Notes: a model not told the origin generated them from the letters alone. DNA of 64,000 bases from Microvirga arabica (GCF_016811235.1 NZ_JAFBID010000028.1:1-64000); one strand, 5' to 3'; counted from the stretch's first letter, positions 25,331 through 36,110 are shown. Numbers and translations are program-made.

Positions 25331-27136
25331 TTACGTATCCATCTTCAGCGCGGCGATGAAGGCTTCCTGCGGGATGTCGACCTTGCCGAATTGGCGCATC
25401 CGCTTCTTGCCTTCCTTCTGCTTGTCGAGGAGCTTGCGCTTGCGCGAGGCGTCGCCGCCGTAACACTTTGCGGTCACGTCCTTGCGCAGGGCCCGGATGG
25501 TTTCGCGGGCAATGATCTTGCCGCCGATGGCGGCCTGGACCGGGATCTGGAACATGTGCGGCGGGATCAGCTCTTTCAGCTTCTCGCACATGGCACGTCC
25601 CCGGCCTTCGGCCCGGTCCCGGTGGACCAGCATGGAGAGGGCGTCCACCGGCTCCGCATTGACCAGTACCGACATCTTCACGAGGTCGCCCTCGCGGTAG
25701 TCGGAGATGTGGTAGTCGAAGGAGGCGTAGCCTTTCGAGATCGACTTCAGGCGGTCGTAGAAGTCGAACACCACCTCGTTGAGCGGCAGGTCGTAGACCA
25801 CCATGGCGCGCTTGCCGACATAGTTCAGGTCGATCTGGATGCCGCGCCGCTCCTGGCACAGCTTGAGCACCGAGCCGAGATAATCGTCGGGCGTGAGGAT
25901 CGTGGCGCGGATCCACGGCTCCTCGATGGTCTCGATCTTCATCACGTCCGGCATGTCGGCCGGATTGTGCAGCTCGATGGTCGAGCCGTCGCGCAGTTTC
26001 AGGTGATAGACCACGCTTGGTGCGGTGGAGATCAGGTCGAGATTGAACTCGCGCTCCAGGCGCTCCTGGATGATCTCGAGGTGCAAGAGGCCGAGGAAGC
26101 CGCAGCGGAAGCCGAAGCCGAGCGCGGCCGATGTCTCCATCTCGTAGGAGAAGCTGGCGTCGTTCAGGCGCAGCTTGCCCATGGCAGCGCGCAGGTTCTC
26201 GAACTCGGCTGCATCCACCGGGAAGAGCCCGCAGAACACCACCGGTTGTACGGGCTTGAAGCCCGGCAGCGCCTCGGCGGTGGGCTTGCGCTCGTCGGTG
26301 ATAGTGTCGCCGACGCGGGTATCGGCCACTTCCTTGATCGAGGCGGTGAAGAAGCCGACCTCGCCCGGCCCGAGCACGGCCATTTCTTGCATCTTCGGCG
26401 AGAAGACGCCGACGCGGTCGAGGCTGTAGGTGGCGCCCGTGCCCATCATCCTGATGGTCGAGCCCTTTTTCATGGACCCGTCGATGATGCGCACCAGAAC
26501 CACGACGCCCAGATAGGCGTCGTACCAGGAATCGACCAGGAGCGCCTTGAGCGGCGCATCCGGGTCGCCCTTGGGCGGCGGCAGCTTCTGGACGATGGCC
26601 TCCAGCACGCCCTCGATGTTGAGGCCGGTCTTGGCCGAGATCGGCACGGCCTCCGAGGCGTCGATGCCGATCACCTCCTCGATCTGCTCCTTGATCCGGT
26701 CCGGATCGGCGGCGGGCAGGTCGATCTTGTTGAGGACCGGCACGATCTCGTGGTTGGCGTCGATGGCCTGATAGACGTTGGCCAGCGTCTGGGCTTCCAC
26801 GCCTTGGCTTGCGTCGACCACCAGCAGCGAGCCCTCGCAGGCGGCAAGCGAGCGCGAGACCTCGTAGGCGAAGTCCACGTGGCCGGGGGTGTCCATGAGG
26901 TTCAGGATATAGGTCTTGCCGTCCTGCGCCTTGTATTCCAGGCGCACGGTCTGCGCCTTGATGGTGATGCCGCGCTCGCGCTCGATATCCATGTTGTCGA
27001 GCACCTGCTCCGTCATCTCGCGGGCGGTGAGCGCCCCGGTGGTCTGGATCAGGCGGTCGGCGAGCGTGGACTTGCCGTGGTCGATATGGGCCACGATGGA
27101 GAAGTTGCGGATATTGTCGAAAGTGCGCGCGGTCAT
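25331..27136 (-). CDS. lepA: Elongation factor 4, LepA
   Basis: LepA is a ribosome-bound GTPase that back-translocates or rescues stalled ribosomes. The 601-residue protein has the G domain motifs [10 protein letters not shown] (G1), RERGITI (G2), DTPGHVDF (G3) and NKIDLP (G4), then domains II and III and the family-specific C-terminal domain ending in [19 protein letters not shown]. Length and order equal E. coli LepA. It is followed by a terminator and preceded by a 110-base gap to sulP on the same strand. Confidence 0.97.
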   Translation of the reverse strand: MTARTFDNIRNFSIVAHIDHGKSTLADRLIQTTGALTAREMTEQVLDNMDIERERGITIKAQTVRLEYKAQDGKTYILNLMDTPGHVDFAYEVSRSLAACEGSLLVVDASQGVEAQTLANVYQAIDANHEIVPVLNKIDLPAADPDRIKEQIEEVIGIDASEAVPISAKTGLNIEGVLEAIVQKLPPPKGDPDAPLKALLVDSWYDAYLGVVVLVRIIDGSMKKGSTIRMMGTGATYSLDRVGVFSPKMQEMAVLGPGEVGFFTASIKEVADTRVGDTITDERKPTAEALPGFKPVQPVVFCGLFPVDAAEFENLRAAMGKLRLNDASFSYEMETSAALGFGFRCGFLGLLHLEIIQERLEREFNLDLISTAPSVVYHLKLRDGSTIELHNPADMPDVMKIETIEEPWIRATILTPDDYLGSVLKLCQERRGIQIDLNYVGKRAMVVYDLPLNEVVFDFYDRLKSISKGYASFDYHISDYREGDLVKMSVLVNAEPVDALSMLVHRDRAEGRGRAMCEKLKELIPPHMFQIPVQAAIGGKIIARETIRALRKDVTAKCYGGDASRKRKLLDKQKEGKKRMRQFGKVDIPQEAFIAALKMDT

Positions 27137-27246
27137 CAGTAAACTCTGGCGGGTGTGAAACCCTGTTGGCCGGGCAATAGCAGCCCGGCCCCCTCATGCC
27201 AAGGGAAGGCGGTGTCGCGTGGGCGCTTTCCGGGCTTTCCGGCGCC

Positions 27247-28725
27247 TCAGTGCCCGGCCGCGAGGCTGGCACCCTCCTTCTGGTGGGTGCCCAGCTTCTC
27301 GACCAGGGTGGCGCTCGCCTCGTTGAGGCCCACGATCTCCACCGGAATATCGTGGTGGCGGAACTTCAAGACCACCCGGTCCAGGGCGTTGATGCCGGTG
27401 ATGTCCCAGAAATGGGAGGCCGTCACGTCGATCACCACCTTTTCCAAATCCTCTTCGCGGAAATCGAAGGCGCTGTGGAAGGCCTCGGCCGTGGCAAAGA
27501 AGATCTCGCCGTTCACCCGGTAGGTCCGGACGTTGCCGTCGCGTTCCGAGGCGACGGTAAAGAACTTGGCCACTTTACGGGCAAAGAAGATGCCGCTCAG
27601 GATCACACCCACCAGCACGCCCTTGGCGAGGTCATGGGTGAAGACCACCACGGCGACGGTCGCCACCATGACGATGCTGGAGCTCTTCGGGTAAAGGCGC
27701 ATGGCCAGGATCGAACCCCACTGGAAGGTGTTGATCGACACCATGATCATCACGGCGACGAGCGCTGCCATGGGGATTTGGCGCACCCAGTCGTCGAGCA
27801 CCAGGATGAGGAAGAGCAGGAAGGCGCCGGCCCAGAGGGTCGAGAGCCGCCCGCGCCCGCCGGACGAAACGTTGATCACCGACTGGCCGATCATGGCGCA
27901 GCCCGCCATGCCGCCGAACAGGCCGGCCACGATGTTGGCAAGGCCCTGACCGCCGCATTCCCGGTTCTTGGAGCTGTCCGTATCCGTCATCTCGTCCACG
28001 ATGGCGGCCGTCATGAGGGATTCGAGCAGCCCCACCATGGCGAGCGTGAGCGAGTAGGGCAGGATGATCTGCAGGGTTTCCAGGGTGAGCGGCACGTCGG
28101 GGAGCGCGAAGACCGGCAGGTCGCTCGGCAGCTGGCCCATGTCGCCGACCGTGCGCAGGTCGAAGCCGAACCAGATCGAGACCGCCGTCAGCAGCACGAT
28201 GGTCACCAGCGCGGAGGGAACCACCTTCGTCACCAGGGGCAGAAGGTAGATGATGGCGAGGCCCACCGCGACCATGCCGTACATGAGCGGCCCCTGGCCC
28301 ACGAACTCGGGCAGCTGCGCCATGAAGATCAGGATGGCTAGGGCGTTCACGAAGCCTGTCACCACCGAGCGGGAGACGAAGCACATCAAGTCGCCGAGCC
28401 GCAGGAGGCCAGCGACGATCTGGAGCAAGCCGGTGAGCAGCGTGGCGGCGAGCAAATATTGCAGGCCGTGCTCCTTCACGAGCGTGACCATGACGAGGGC
28501 CATGGCCCCGGTGGCGGCGGAGATCATGCCGGGACGGCCCCCCGCGATGGCGGTGACGACCGCGATGCAGAAGGAGGCATAGAGGCCGACCTTCGGGTCG
28601 ACGCCGGCGATGATCGAGAAAGCAATGGCTTCGGGGATCAGGGCAAGCGCCACCACGGTGCCGGCGAGCAGATCGCGGGGCACGTTGGGAAACCACTCGG
28701 CCTTGAGGCGGGAGAGATGGGTCAT
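27247..28725 (-). CDS. SulP-family anion transporter with STAS domain
   Basis: A 492-residue inner-membrane transporter of the SulP (SLC26-like) family. The signature stretch [24 protein letters not shown] and [12 protein letters not shown] lie in the first third; at least ten spans follow. The C-terminal STAS domain carries [22 protein letters not shown]. SulP members move sulfate, bicarbonate (BicA) or dicarboxylates; the sequence alone does not tell which. The start is set at ATG 28725 ([14 protein letters not shown]), since the upstream frame has no family similarity. It may be co-transcribed with lepA, 110 bases downstream. Confidence 0.88.
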   Translation of the reverse strand: MTHLSRLKAEWFPNVPRDLLAGTVVALALIPEAIAFSIIAGVDPKVGLYASFCIAVVTAIAGGRPGMISAATGAMALVMVTLVKEHGLQYLLAATLLTGLLQIVAGLLRLGDLMCFVSRSVVTGFVNALAILIFMAQLPEFVGQGPLMYGMVAVGLAIIYLLPLVTKVVPSALVTIVLLTAVSIWFGFDLRTVGDMGQLPSDLPVFALPDVPLTLETLQIILPYSLTLAMVGLLESLMTAAIVDEMTDTDSSKNRECGGQGLANIVAGLFGGMAGCAMIGQSVINVSSGGRGRLSTLWAGAFLLFLILVLDDWVRQIPMAALVAVMIMVSINTFQWGSILAMRLYPKSSSIVMVATVAVVVFTHDLAKGVLVGVILSGIFFARKVAKFFTVASERDGNVRTYRVNGEIFFATAEAFHSAFDFREEDLEKVVIDVTASHFWDITGINALDRVVLKFRHHDIPVEIVGLNEASATLVEKLGTHQKEGASLAAGH

Positions 28726-29061
28726 GTGAAAAGTCTCGTGAGCCCTGCTGGCGAGGGCATGCTGGGCCGCGGGCAAAAATCCTTGCCATAGGGCAGGGGC
28801 GGCCGTGGGCACTAAAAATGGGAAACAGGTTTGAAGGCGCGGCAAGGCGCCGACGCGCCGCGCTACGGCGGGGTCATCGTGAAGGACTTCGCAGGGAAGC
28901 TGTCGTGAACCATGCCCCTCCATAACAGCATGATCCAGCATTGCAACCGGCAGCACTGGGATCAGGACATGTGTTCGGCGCATGATGTGAGCCCGATTGG
29001 ATTAGCAATCCCGTCTTCGCGCCCTATCCTTGCAGAACGCATTCAGGCTCCCGAGGCGGCG
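28726..29061. other. Divergent upstream region of sulP and the permease gene
   Basis: About 340 bases between two divergent transporter genes. The frame of the permease is open through the last 150 bases, so its N-terminus may begin at 28912. I see no obvious operator or riboswitch. Confidence 0.4.
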
Positions 29062-30435
29062 ATGACAGGACGTTCGGCACTCTCAGATGCTCCGCAGGAT
29101 GCCGGCGCCGGCAGCCGCCCCGCGCTTCACCGGACCATCGGCCCCTTCCAGATGGCGCTTTATGGCCTCGGCAGCATGCTGGGCTCGGGCGTCTACGGAC
29201 TTATGGGTCAGGCGGCGGGCCAAGTGGGCAACGCGGTCTGGCTCGCCTTCCTGGTGGCCCTCGTGGCGGCTCTGCTGACGGCGCTCTCCTACGCCTCGCT
29301 CGGTTCGCGCTATCCGCGGGCAGGAGGAGCGGCCTACATCTCGGAGCGGGCCTACCGTTCGCCGCTCATCGGCTTCGTGGTGGGCCTGGCGGTGGCCTGT
29401 TCGTCGCTCACCTCGGTTGCCACCCAGTCGCGCGTCTTCGCGGCCAATCTCGCGACGCTCACCGGAGGCGGCGAGGCCATCGTCACGTGGCTGGCGCTCG
29501 GGTTCCTGCTGCTTCTGACCGGGCTGGTGCTGCGCGGCATTCGGGAATCCATGTGGGTCAATGTGCTGTGCACCTGCATCGAGGCGGCCGGCCTTCTGCT
29601 CGTGGTGGCGGTGGGCATCAGCTACTGGGGCAGCGTCGACCTGTTCGAGACGCCGCCGGCCGGAGAAGCGGCCAGCGACGTGATGATGCTGCTCGTGCTT
29701 CAGGGATCGGTGCTCACCTTCTTCGCCTTCATCGGCTTCGAGGATACGCTCAACGTGGCCGAGGAATGCCGCGATCCGCAGCGCACCATCCCCGTCGGAT
29801 TGATCGCCGCCATGGCGATGGCCGCCGTGATCTACGTGGCCGTGGCAATCACGGCCGTGTCCGTGCTGCCGTGGCGCGAGCTTGCAGCGGCGCCAGGGCC
29901 CCTGACGGCCGTGATGGAGCGGGCAGCGCCCTGGCTGCCGCCCATCGTTTATACGGCCATCACGCTCTTTGCCGTGGCCAACACCGCTCTGGTCAACTAC
30001 GTGACGGCCTCGCGCCTGGCCTACGGCATGTCGCATCAGGGCCTGCTGCCGGGCTGGCTCGGCCGGGTCCATGCCACCCGGCGCACGCCGCATCTGGCGA
30101 TCGTCGCGCTGTTCGTCGTCGTGACCCCGCTCGCCCTCATCGGCACCATCGGCCAGCTCGCGGCCGCCACCGTGCTGCTTCTGCTCCTCGTCTTCGCCCT
30201 CATGAACGGAGCCCTGGTGCTGCTGAAGAACCGGCCCGGGGAGCCGCACGGACGATTCGAAATTCCGCTTGTCCTGCCAATTCTCGGAAGCCTCGTCTGC
30301 GCCGGTCTCGTGATCGTGCGCGTCACCACAGGCGACTGGCGCGCGCCGGCTCTCGCGGGCGGAATGCTGGCGGGAATTCTCCTGCTCTATGCGTTGTTCC
30401 GGCCCAAGGCGGACCGCCTGAGCGCGAACGCCTGA
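29062..30435 (+). CDS. APC-family amino acid permease
   Basis: A 457-residue, roughly twelve-span permease. The family features are the first-span unwound motif GLGSMLGSGVYGLMG, RYPRAGGAAYISERAY in span 3 and FIGFEDTLNVAEECRDPQRTIPVGLI in span 6. It probably imports an amino acid or amine with protons or sodium. The ATG at 29062 (MTGRSALS) was chosen over 28912 because the additional 50 residues are polar and unrelated to the family; its ribosome-binding site is weak. Confidence 0.85.
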   Translation: MTGRSALSDAPQDAGAGSRPALHRTIGPFQMALYGLGSMLGSGVYGLMGQAAGQVGNAVWLAFLVALVAALLTALSYASLGSRYPRAGGAAYISERAYRSPLIGFVVGLAVACSSLTSVATQSRVFAANLATLTGGGEAIVTWLALGFLLLLTGLVLRGIRESMWVNVLCTCIEAAGLLLVVAVGISYWGSVDLFETPPAGEAASDVMMLLVLQGSVLTFFAFIGFEDTLNVAEECRDPQRTIPVGLIAAMAMAAVIYVAVAITAVSVLPWRELAAAPGPLTAVMERAAPWLPPIVYTAITLFAVANTALVNYVTASRLAYGMSHQGLLPGWLGRVHATRRTPHLAIVALFVVVTPLALIGTIGQLAAATVLLLLLVFALMNGALVLLKNRPGEPHGRFEIPLVLPILGSLVCAGLVIVRVTTGDWRAPALAGGMLAGILLLYALFRPKADRLSANA

Positions 30436-30580
30436 TCCCTTTTGGGGGTGAGGATCGTCCGAAGGGCCACTCCAGAAGAGTTTTAGGCGCACGACGCTCA
30501 AGTGCGTAGGATCACCGCGGCATAAGACGAACAGGCGTATCGATCGGCAATGCGTTCATCCTGCAAGAAGGACGACGTGC

Positions 30581-31696
30581 ATGGCCAAGGTGATTGTCAC
30601 CGCGCAGCGGTTGAGATCCGGTCGGAGCCATCGCTTGGTGGCCATGAGGGCGACGCTGGTCTTGACCTTCGGCGTGCTCACGCACGTGCCGGCAATCCCG
30701 CAGCCCGCAATGATGACCCCGCCATCGACGCTGCGGGAGACCGGCCTCTATGCCAATTTCGGCACCCTGGATGTCGATCCCGCGCATCTCGCCTTTGCGC
30801 CCCAATATCCTTTGTGGAGCGACGGCGCCGCCAAGCGCCGATGGATCTCGCTGCCGCCGGGCACGGCCATCGACGGGTCAAATCCGGAGGCGTGGATCTT
30901 CCCGGTCGGCACACGCTTCTGGAAGGAGTTCTCCTTCAACGGCCAGCGGGTCGAGACGCGCTATCTTGAGCGCAAACCCGATGGCCAATGGCTCTACGCC
31001 GCCTATGCCTGGAGCGCCGATGGCCGCGAGACGCAACTGGTCTCAGCCCGCGGCAAGCGCGGCGCCTATCCGCTCGCAGGCGGGCGCTCGCATACGATTC
31101 CGGGCGTCGCCGACTGCAAGGCATGCCACCAAGGCGGCCCGTCCGAAGTGTTGGGTTTCGGCACCCTGCAGCTGTCGCCGGAGCGGGATCCCGGTGCACC
31201 GCATGCGGAGCTTCAGCCCGAGCCGCATGTGGACCTCAGATATCTTGTCGACAGAGGCCTGCTTGTCGGCCTGCCCAAGGCCCTGCTTGAGGCGCCGCCT
31301 CGGACCGTGGCGGCAACGGCAACGGAGCGAGCGGCGCTCGGCTACATGCATGGCAATTGCGGCCATTGCCACAACGAGCGGGGTTCGCTGCAGAACATCG
31401 GGCTCTTCCTGCGCCACAGCGTCACGAATGCAGGCGAGCCGGCCATCGCGAGCACCATCGGGCAGCCCGTGAAGAAGCAGGCTCCCGGGCAATCGCCGGA
31501 CGCGGTGCTGCGGGTCGAGCCGGGTCATCCGGACCGCAGCGGCGTCATGCAGCGGATCTCCTCCCGCTCCCCGGCCTTGCAGATGCCGCCGCTCGGAACC
31601 GAGCTGATCGACGATGAGGCCGTGCGTCTGCTCAATCGCTGGATCGCCGAGAGAGGTGCTTCCATTCAGCAAGCCTCTGCAAACGAAGGGAGATGA
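30581..31696 (+). CDS. Diheme c-type cytochrome, SO2930-like
   Basis: A 371-residue exported protein with two heme c sites: CKACH (in GVADCKACHQ) and CGHCH (in GNCGHCHNERG). The N-terminal half is a beta-rich domain with LAFAPQYPLWSDGAAKRRW and FPVGTRFWKEFSF that matches the SO2930 family of diheme proteins. The role is unknown electron transfer in the periplasm. A hydrophobic stretch at residues 22-40 (ATLVLTFGVLTHVPAIPQPA) may be the signal; the true start could be the ATG at 30644. Its stop overlaps the start of the following cytochrome gene by ATGA, so both form one operon. Confidence 0.8.
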   Translation: MAKVIVTAQRLRSGRSHRLVAMRATLVLTFGVLTHVPAIPQPAMMTPPSTLRETGLYANFGTLDVDPAHLAFAPQYPLWSDGAAKRRWISLPPGTAIDGSNPEAWIFPVGTRFWKEFSFNGQRVETRYLERKPDGQWLYAAYAWSADGRETQLVSARGKRGAYPLAGGRSHTIPGVADCKACHQGGPSEVLGFGTLQLSPERDPGAPHAELQPEPHVDLRYLVDRGLLVGLPKALLEAPPRTVAATATERAALGYMHGNCGHCHNERGSLQNIGLFLRHSVTNAGEPAIASTIGQPVKKQAPGQSPDAVLRVEPGHPDRSGVMQRISSRSPALQMPPLGTELIDDEAVRLLNRWIAERGASIQQASANEGR

Positions 31697-32241
31697 CCAT
31701 GCACCGCGCCTTACCGTTGATGGTGACGATTGCCTTGCTGGTGCCCAGTGCCGTGCCTGCACAGGACAGCGCCGGCGCGCAGGTGAAGCGCGGCGAATAC
31801 CTGGTCTCCATTGCAGGCTGTCACGATTGCCACACGCCTTGGACCTCGGGCTCCGCCGGTCCGGAGCCCGACATGAAGCGGGCCTTGTCCGGCCACCCGC
31901 AGGATCTGACGATTTCCGCGCCGGCCACTCTCTCCCAGCCCTGGAGCGGAGCCATGAATCCAACCTCGACAGCTTGGTCAGGCTCCTGGGGGGTAAGCTT
32001 CTCCGCCAACCTCACATCCGATCCGGAAACCGGCGTGCTGCGGGATTTCACCGAGCAGCAGTTCATCCAGACCATCCGCACGGGTCGGCACCAGGGGCAG
32101 GGCAGGCCGATCCTGCCGCCGATGCCGTGGCCGGCTTATGCAAATATGACAGACGATGATCTGAAAGCGGTCTTTGCCTATCTGCGCCAAGTTCCTCCCG
32201 TGAAGAACATGGTGCCCGATCCGCTGCCGCCGAAGCAGTGA
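31693..32241 (+). CDS. Monoheme c-type cytochrome
   Basis: A 182-residue periplasmic cytochrome: signal peptide (MVTIALLVPSAVPAQ), heme site CHDCH in VSIAGCHDCHTPWT, and a distal axial-ligand candidate in PILPPMPWPAYANMTDDDL, as in the cytochrome c subunits of alcohol or aldehyde dehydrogenases. It is coupled by a four-base ATGA overlap to the diheme gene, so the two probably pass electrons to each other. No dehydrogenase subunit is next to them. Confidence 0.85.
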   Translation: MTMHRALPLMVTIALLVPSAVPAQDSAGAQVKRGEYLVSIAGCHDCHTPWTSGSAGPEPDMKRALSGHPQDLTISAPATLSQPWSGAMNPTSTAWSGSWGVSFSANLTSDPETGVLRDFTEQQFIQTIRTGRHQGQGRPILPPMPWPAYANMTDDDLKAVFAYLRQVPPVKNMVPDPLPPKQ

Positions 32242-32256
32242 CAGCCAGGCGAGGCT

Positions 32257-33321
32257 CTACCGCCCCTTTTCCAGGATGCGCGAGATCACTTTGGCGGTGT
32301 AGTCCACCATCGGCACGATGCGGGCGTAGTTCAGCCGCGTCGGGCCGATGACGCCCAGAACGCCGACGATCTTCTGGCTGCCGTCCCGGAACGGGGCCGC
32401 GATCATCGATGAGCCGGAGAGGGAGAACAGCTTGTTCTCCGAGCCGATGAAGATGCGCACCCCTTCGCCGCCCTCGGCGCGGCTCAGCAGGTCGATCACG
32501 TCGGTCTGCGTCTCAAGGTCCGAGAAGAGTAGGCGGATGCGCTCCAGGTCTTCCGCCGCCTTCAGGTCGTCCAGCAGATTGGCCTGGCCGCGCACGATGA
32601 GCTGGCGGGATTCGGCAGGCCCCACCGTGGTGGCGAGCCCCGCCTCCACCAGCCGGGCGGTGAGTGCGTCGAGTTCCCGCTCCATGTCGCCGCGGCGGGC
32701 CTGGATCTCGCTCTTGAGATCGCCCAGCGTCTTGCCCTGGATGCGGGCATTGAGAAAATTGCCGGCCTCCACGAGAGCCCCTGCGGGCAGGCCCGCGGGC
32801 AGGTCGAGAAGGCGGTTTTCCACCGAGCCGTCCTCGGAGACCAGCACCACCAGGGCACGGGCCGGATCGAGGCGCACGAACTCGATGTGCTTGAGGCGCG
32901 CATTCGACTTGGAGGTCACCACCACGCCGGCGCCGCGCGAGACACCGGAGAGCAGCGCCGAGGCCTCGGCGAGCGCGGTTTCCATGGTGTGGCCCGAGGC
33001 GGCCGCCCGCATCTGCGCCTCGATGCGCGCCCGCTCGTCGGAGGTGACGTCGCCGATCTCCATCATGGCATCGACGAAGAAGCGCAGGCCCGTTTCCGTC
33101 GGCAGGCGTCCGGCGCTGGTATGAGGGGCGAAGATCAGGCCCGCCGCCTCCAGGTCCGCCATCACGTTGCGGATCGAAGCCGGCGAGAGGGGCATCGACA
33201 GGATGCGCGACAGGTGGCGCGAGCCCACGGGCTCGCCCGTGATGAGATAGCTCTCGACGATCTGGCGGAAGATCTCGCGGGAACGGTCGTTCAGCTCCGC
33301 GATGGCGCGAGGATCATTCAT
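32257..33321 (-). CDS. hrcA: Heat-inducible transcription repressor HrcA
   Basis: HrcA represses groESL by binding the CIRCE inverted repeat and needs GroEL for activity. The 354-residue protein has the winged-helix N-terminus ([48 protein letters not shown]), [17 protein letters not shown], and the C-terminal region [29 protein letters not shown] take the ATG at 33321 as start ([10 protein letters not shown]); the ribosome-binding site is weak. No CIRCE element (TTAGCACTC / GAGTGCTAA) is in this window; its targets must lie elsewhere. rph follows on the opposite strand, a conserved arrangement. Confidence 0.95.
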   Translation of the reverse strand: MNDPRAIAELNDRSREIFRQIVESYLITGEPVGSRHLSRILSMPLSPASIRNVMADLEAAGLIFAPHTSAGRLPTETGLRFFVDAMMEIGDVTSDERARIEAQMRAAASGHTMETALAEASALLSGVSRGAGVVVTSKSNARLKHIEFVRLDPARALVVLVSEDGSVENRLLDLPAGLPAGALVEAGNFLNARIQGKTLGDLKSEIQARRGDMERELDALTARLVEAGLATTVGPAESRQLIVRGQANLLDDLKAAEDLERIRLLFSDLETQTDVIDLLSRAEGGEGVRIFIGSENKLFSLSGSSMIAAPFRDGSQKIVGVLGVIGPTRLNYARIVPMVDYTAKVISRILEKGR

Positions 33322-33354
33322 GAGGGCAGAATAACCGGGCACGTGCATCGGAGG

Positions 33355-33939
33355 TCATGGAGCGTCAATGGATCGTCCTGTGGCATCGTCATTATGTGAC
33401 GGTGCTTGAGCGTGAAGGCAAGTGCGCTCGAATCCGTTCACCGTCTTAAGGGCCGTGTCGGAGGGCTGCAGGTCGGATCCGGTGATGATGCTGATCGTGC
33501 CGTCGGTCTCCAGCACGACCGCTCCCACATCCTCAAGCCGCGCATGCCCGTCGGAGCGCACGGCCGCCAGAACCTCCTCCCGGGAGAGGCGCTGGGACCG
33601 GAGCGCGCTCTCCAGGAACCGGCCGCGGTGGACGAGCAGGGTGGGCTCGGACTTGATGAGCTCCTGGAACCCTTCGGAGCGGACCGACAGCCAGGAAATC
33701 GAATATTGCAGGCCGATCAGGAGCGCGAGGGCCAGGACCCCCTCGGCCAGGGCAATGGAATTGTTGAGCAGGATGGTGGCCAGGGTGGAGCCGAGCGCCA
33801 CCGTGACCACGAAGTCGAAGGCGTTGAGCTTGGCAAGCGTCCGCTTGCCCGAGATCCGCAGCAGGATGATGAGGGTGATATAGGCGAGTGTGCCGACGAC
33901 AAGAACGCGCCACAGTCCGGACCAGCCCTGAAAGAACAT
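33355..33939 (-). CDS. DUF421 (YetF-like) membrane protein
   Basis: A 194-residue protein with three N-terminal spans (VLVVGTLAYITLIILLRISG, FDFVVTVALGSTLATILL, VLALALLIGLQYSISWLSV) and a cytoplasmic YetF domain with EPTLLVHRGRFLESALRSQRLSREEVLAAVR. The function is unknown. Homologues in Bacillus are spore or cell-envelope proteins. It is transcribed toward hrcA, 33 bases away, and likely co-transcribed. Confidence 0.85.
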   Translation of the reverse strand: MFFQGWSGLWRVLVVGTLAYITLIILLRISGKRTLAKLNAFDFVVTVALGSTLATILLNNSIALAEGVLALALLIGLQYSISWLSVRSEGFQELIKSEPTLLVHRGRFLESALRSQRLSREEVLAAVRSDGHARLEDVGAVVLETDGTISIITGSDLQPSDTALKTVNGFERTCLHAQAPSHNDDATGRSIDAP

Positions 33940-34053
33940 GTCGGCTTCCTCCCGGGTCGCTAATGCCGGGGGAGCGCGATGGTTCGGGCCCCGCCTGCCT
34001 TGCCGTTGCGGCTCCAGGCCTCTATGAGCATGAAAACCTTAGGAGACAACGAC

Positions 34054-34767
34054 ATGCGCCCGTCCAACCGTGCCCCCGACGAACTGCGGCCCGTCACCCT
34101 GGAGCGCGGGGTCGCGCGCTATGCGGAAGGCTCCTGCCTCGTCTCCTTCGGCAACACGAAGGTGATCTGCACCGCCTCGCTGGAGGAGAAGGGCCCGCCG
34201 TGGCTGCGCGGCACAGGCAAGGGCTGGGTGACGGCGGAATACTCCATGCTGCCCCGCGCCACCCATGAGCGCACCCGACGCGAGGTCAATTCCGGCAAGC
34301 CCTCGGGACGCACCCAGGAGATCCAGCGCCTCATCGGCCGCTCCTTGCGCGCCGTGGTCAACCTACCGGCCATGGGCGAGCGGCAGATCGTGGTCGATTG
34401 CGACGTGATCCAGGCCGACGGCGGCACCCGCACCGCCTCCATCACCGGCGCCTGGGTGGCCCTGCACGATTGCTTCGCCTGGATGCAGAGCCGCTCCATC
34501 ATCTCGATCAATCCCCTACGCGAGCCCGTCGCCGCCATCTCCTGCGGCATCTACAAGGGCACTCCGGTGCTCGATCTCGACTACGCCGAGGACTCGGCCG
34601 CCGAGACGGATTCCAATTTCGTGATCACGGGCTCCGGCGGCATCGTCGAGGTCCAGGGCACGGCCGAGGGCAAGCCCTTCTCCGAGGAGGAGTTCCTGAA
34701 CCTGCTCCACCTCGCCAAGGCTGGCGTGGCGCAGCTCGTGGACCTGCAGAAGAAGGCCGTGGCATGA
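34054..34767 (+). CDS. rph: Ribonuclease PH
   Basis: RNase PH trims the 3' ends of tRNA precursors by phosphorolysis. The 237-residue product begins [27 protein letters not shown] and has [40 protein letters not shown] and [14 protein letters not shown]-type motifs, all typical. The ATG at 34054 has AGGAGA seven bases upstream. It overlaps rdgB by four bases (ATGA), the standard operon pairing. Confidence 0.97.
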   Translation: MRPSNRAPDELRPVTLERGVARYAEGSCLVSFGNTKVICTASLEEKGPPWLRGTGKGWVTAEYSMLPRATHERTRREVNSGKPSGRTQEIQRLIGRSLRAVVNLPAMGERQIVVDCDVIQADGGTRTASITGAWVALHDCFAWMQSRSIISINPLREPVAAISCGIYKGTPVLDLDYAEDSAAETDSNFVITGSGGIVEVQGTAEGKPFSEEEFLNLLHLAKAGVAQLVDLQKKAVA

Positions 34768-35405
34768 GTCTGCATCGCGCTCTCACCGGCAAGGTCGTCA
34801 TCGCCACCCACAACGCGGGCAAGCTGCGCGAGATGCAGGAGCTGCTCGCGCCCTTCGGGATCGAGGCCGTCTCTGCGGGCGAGCTCGGCCTGCCCGTGCC
34901 CGACGAGACGGGCCATATGTTCGCCGAGAACGCCGCGATCAAGGCCCATGCGGCCGCCAAGGCCACGGGCCTGCCGGCGCTCTCCGACGATTCGGGACTC
35001 TGCGTGGACGCGCTCGACGGCGCGCCCGGCCTGTTCACGGCCGATTGGGCCGGGCCGAACAAGGATTTTTATGCCGCCATGGAGCGGGTGATGCGCGAGC
35101 TGAAGAAGCGCGACGCGACGGACCGGCGCGCGCATTTCGTTTCGGCGCTGGTCATCGCCTGGCCTGACGGGCACGAGGAGCTGTTCGAGGGTCGCATCTT
35201 CGGCCAGGTGGTCTGGCCACCGCGCGGGACTAAGGGTTTCGGCTACGACCCCATGTTCCAGCCGGACGGCTTCACCGAGACCTTCGGCGAAATCTCCTCG
35301 GACGAGAAGCACGGCATCGACTGGTCGAAACCGCAGCCCTCGGGGCTCTCCCACCGCGCGCGCGCTTTCGTAAAGCTGGCGGCCGGGTGCTTGGACAGGG
35401 CTTGA
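34764..35405 (+). CDS. rdgB: dITP/XTP pyrophosphatase RdgB
   Basis: RdgB hydrolyses dITP and XTP to keep deaminated purines out of DNA. The 213-residue protein has the Ham1 motif [15 protein letters not shown], the [13 protein letters not shown] and [18 protein letters not shown] stretch, and [11 protein letters not shown]. It is translationally coupled to rph. A REP-like repeat follows directly after the stop. Confidence 0.97.
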   Translation: MSLHRALTGKVVIATHNAGKLREMQELLAPFGIEAVSAGELGLPVPDETGHMFAENAAIKAHAAAKATGLPALSDDSGLCVDALDGAPGLFTADWAGPNKDFYAAMERVMRELKKRDATDRRAHFVSALVIAWPDGHEELFEGRIFGQVVWPPRGTKGFGYDPMFQPDGFTETFGEISSDEKHGIDWSKPQPSGLSHRARAFVKLAAGCLDRA

Positions 35406-35412
35406 GATAACC

Positions 35413-35554
35413 CACTGTCATTCCGGGGCCGCGTAGCGGAGCCCGGAATCCATAACCGCTAGCGGTGCAGGAAAAGGCACAACGCTGCTCATCCTCTCTT
35501 GAGCCGTCGTGTTTATGGATTCCGGGCTCGCCTGCGGCGCCCGGGAATGACAAT
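35413..35554. repeat. REP-like palindromic unit after rdgB
   Basis: Two divergent units in inverse orientation: CACTGTCATTCCGGGG to GGAATCCATAA (35413-35453) and TTATGGATTCCGGGC to GGGAATGACA (about 35512-35551). The same motifs recur at 38311-38355 and 54440-54482, always right after a gene. Confidence 0.75.
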
Positions 35555-35572
35555 GAAGGGCATGGTAATCGC

Positions 35573-35602
35573 AAAAGAAAAGAGCGCCCCGAGGGGCGCT
35601 CT
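35573..35602 (-). terminator. Terminator of the DUF2852 gene
   Basis: On the minus strand a stem AGAGCGCCCC / GGGGCGCTCT is followed by TTTTCTTTT. It lies about 20 bases after the stop at 35622. Confidence 0.85.
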
Positions 35603-35621
35603 CGCTGCTGAGTAAGCTGAT

Positions 35622-36098
35622 TTAGACGTTGGTCGGGCCGTTGCCGCGGCGCTTGGCCATGTAGGCGTCGAACTCCTCGCGGTCCTTGGCCCGCTTCAGC
35701 TCCTCGACGAAGTTGCGGAAGTCACAGGCCTCCTCGTCGAGCTTGCGGCGCTCTTCCTCGAGGCGCTCCAGCTCGCTGCGGCGGTACTCGTCGAAAGCCG
35801 CGTTGCCGGTGCTGGCAAAGCCGCCGAAGCCGGCAGCGCCGCGGGACGAGAAGAGGTCATCCTTGGCGCGGCCGAACGTGTCGTTCAGGAAGGCCTTGGC
35901 TTGGTCGTATTTCGGATATCCCATCATTTTCCACACCAGATAGGCCAGCGCGAGCGGCCAGACGAAGATGAAGCCCAGAATGATGCCGGCGATCTCCAGA
36001 CCGCGGCCGGGCTTGCGCCCGCAGCGACGGTTGGTCCGGTTTTCCCACGGCCCCGCGTGCGGGCCCGCGTTCCAGGCGGCGGAGGCAGAATCTGACAT
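35622..36098 (-). CDS. DUF2852 membrane protein
   Basis: A 158-residue protein with one N-terminal span (LEIAGIILGFIFVWPLALAYLVWKM) and a charged, coiled-coil C-terminus (EYRRSELERLEEERRKLDEEA). DUF2852 is confined to alphaproteobacteria and has no known role. Upstream is a 25-base palindrome at 36111-36135, 13 bases before the start codon, so expression may be repressed. The gene downstream of it on the same strand direction, TetR at 36190-36846, is upstream in transcription and could be its regulator. Confidence 0.85.
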   Translation of the reverse strand: MSDSASAAWNAGPHAGPWENRTNRRCGRKPGRGLEIAGIILGFIFVWPLALAYLVWKMMGYPKYDQAKAFLNDTFGRAKDDLFSSRGAAGFGGFASTGNAAFDEYRRSELERLEEERRKLDEEACDFRNFVEELKRAKDREEFDAYMAKRRGNGPTNV

Positions 36099-36110
36099 CG
36101 ATAGGGTCCT

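Noticed and set aside
25248-27272. A 674-codon minus-strand frame overlapping lepA
   Set aside because: It is Arg/Gly/His-rich with no motif and is a frame shadow of lepA, whose G motifs are complete.
32257-34054. A CIRCE element expected near hrcA
   Set aside because: I searched the hrcA, grpE, dnaK and dnaJ upstream regions for TTAGCACTC / GAGTGCTAA and found none; in alphaproteobacteria CIRCE usually lies at groESL, outside this window.
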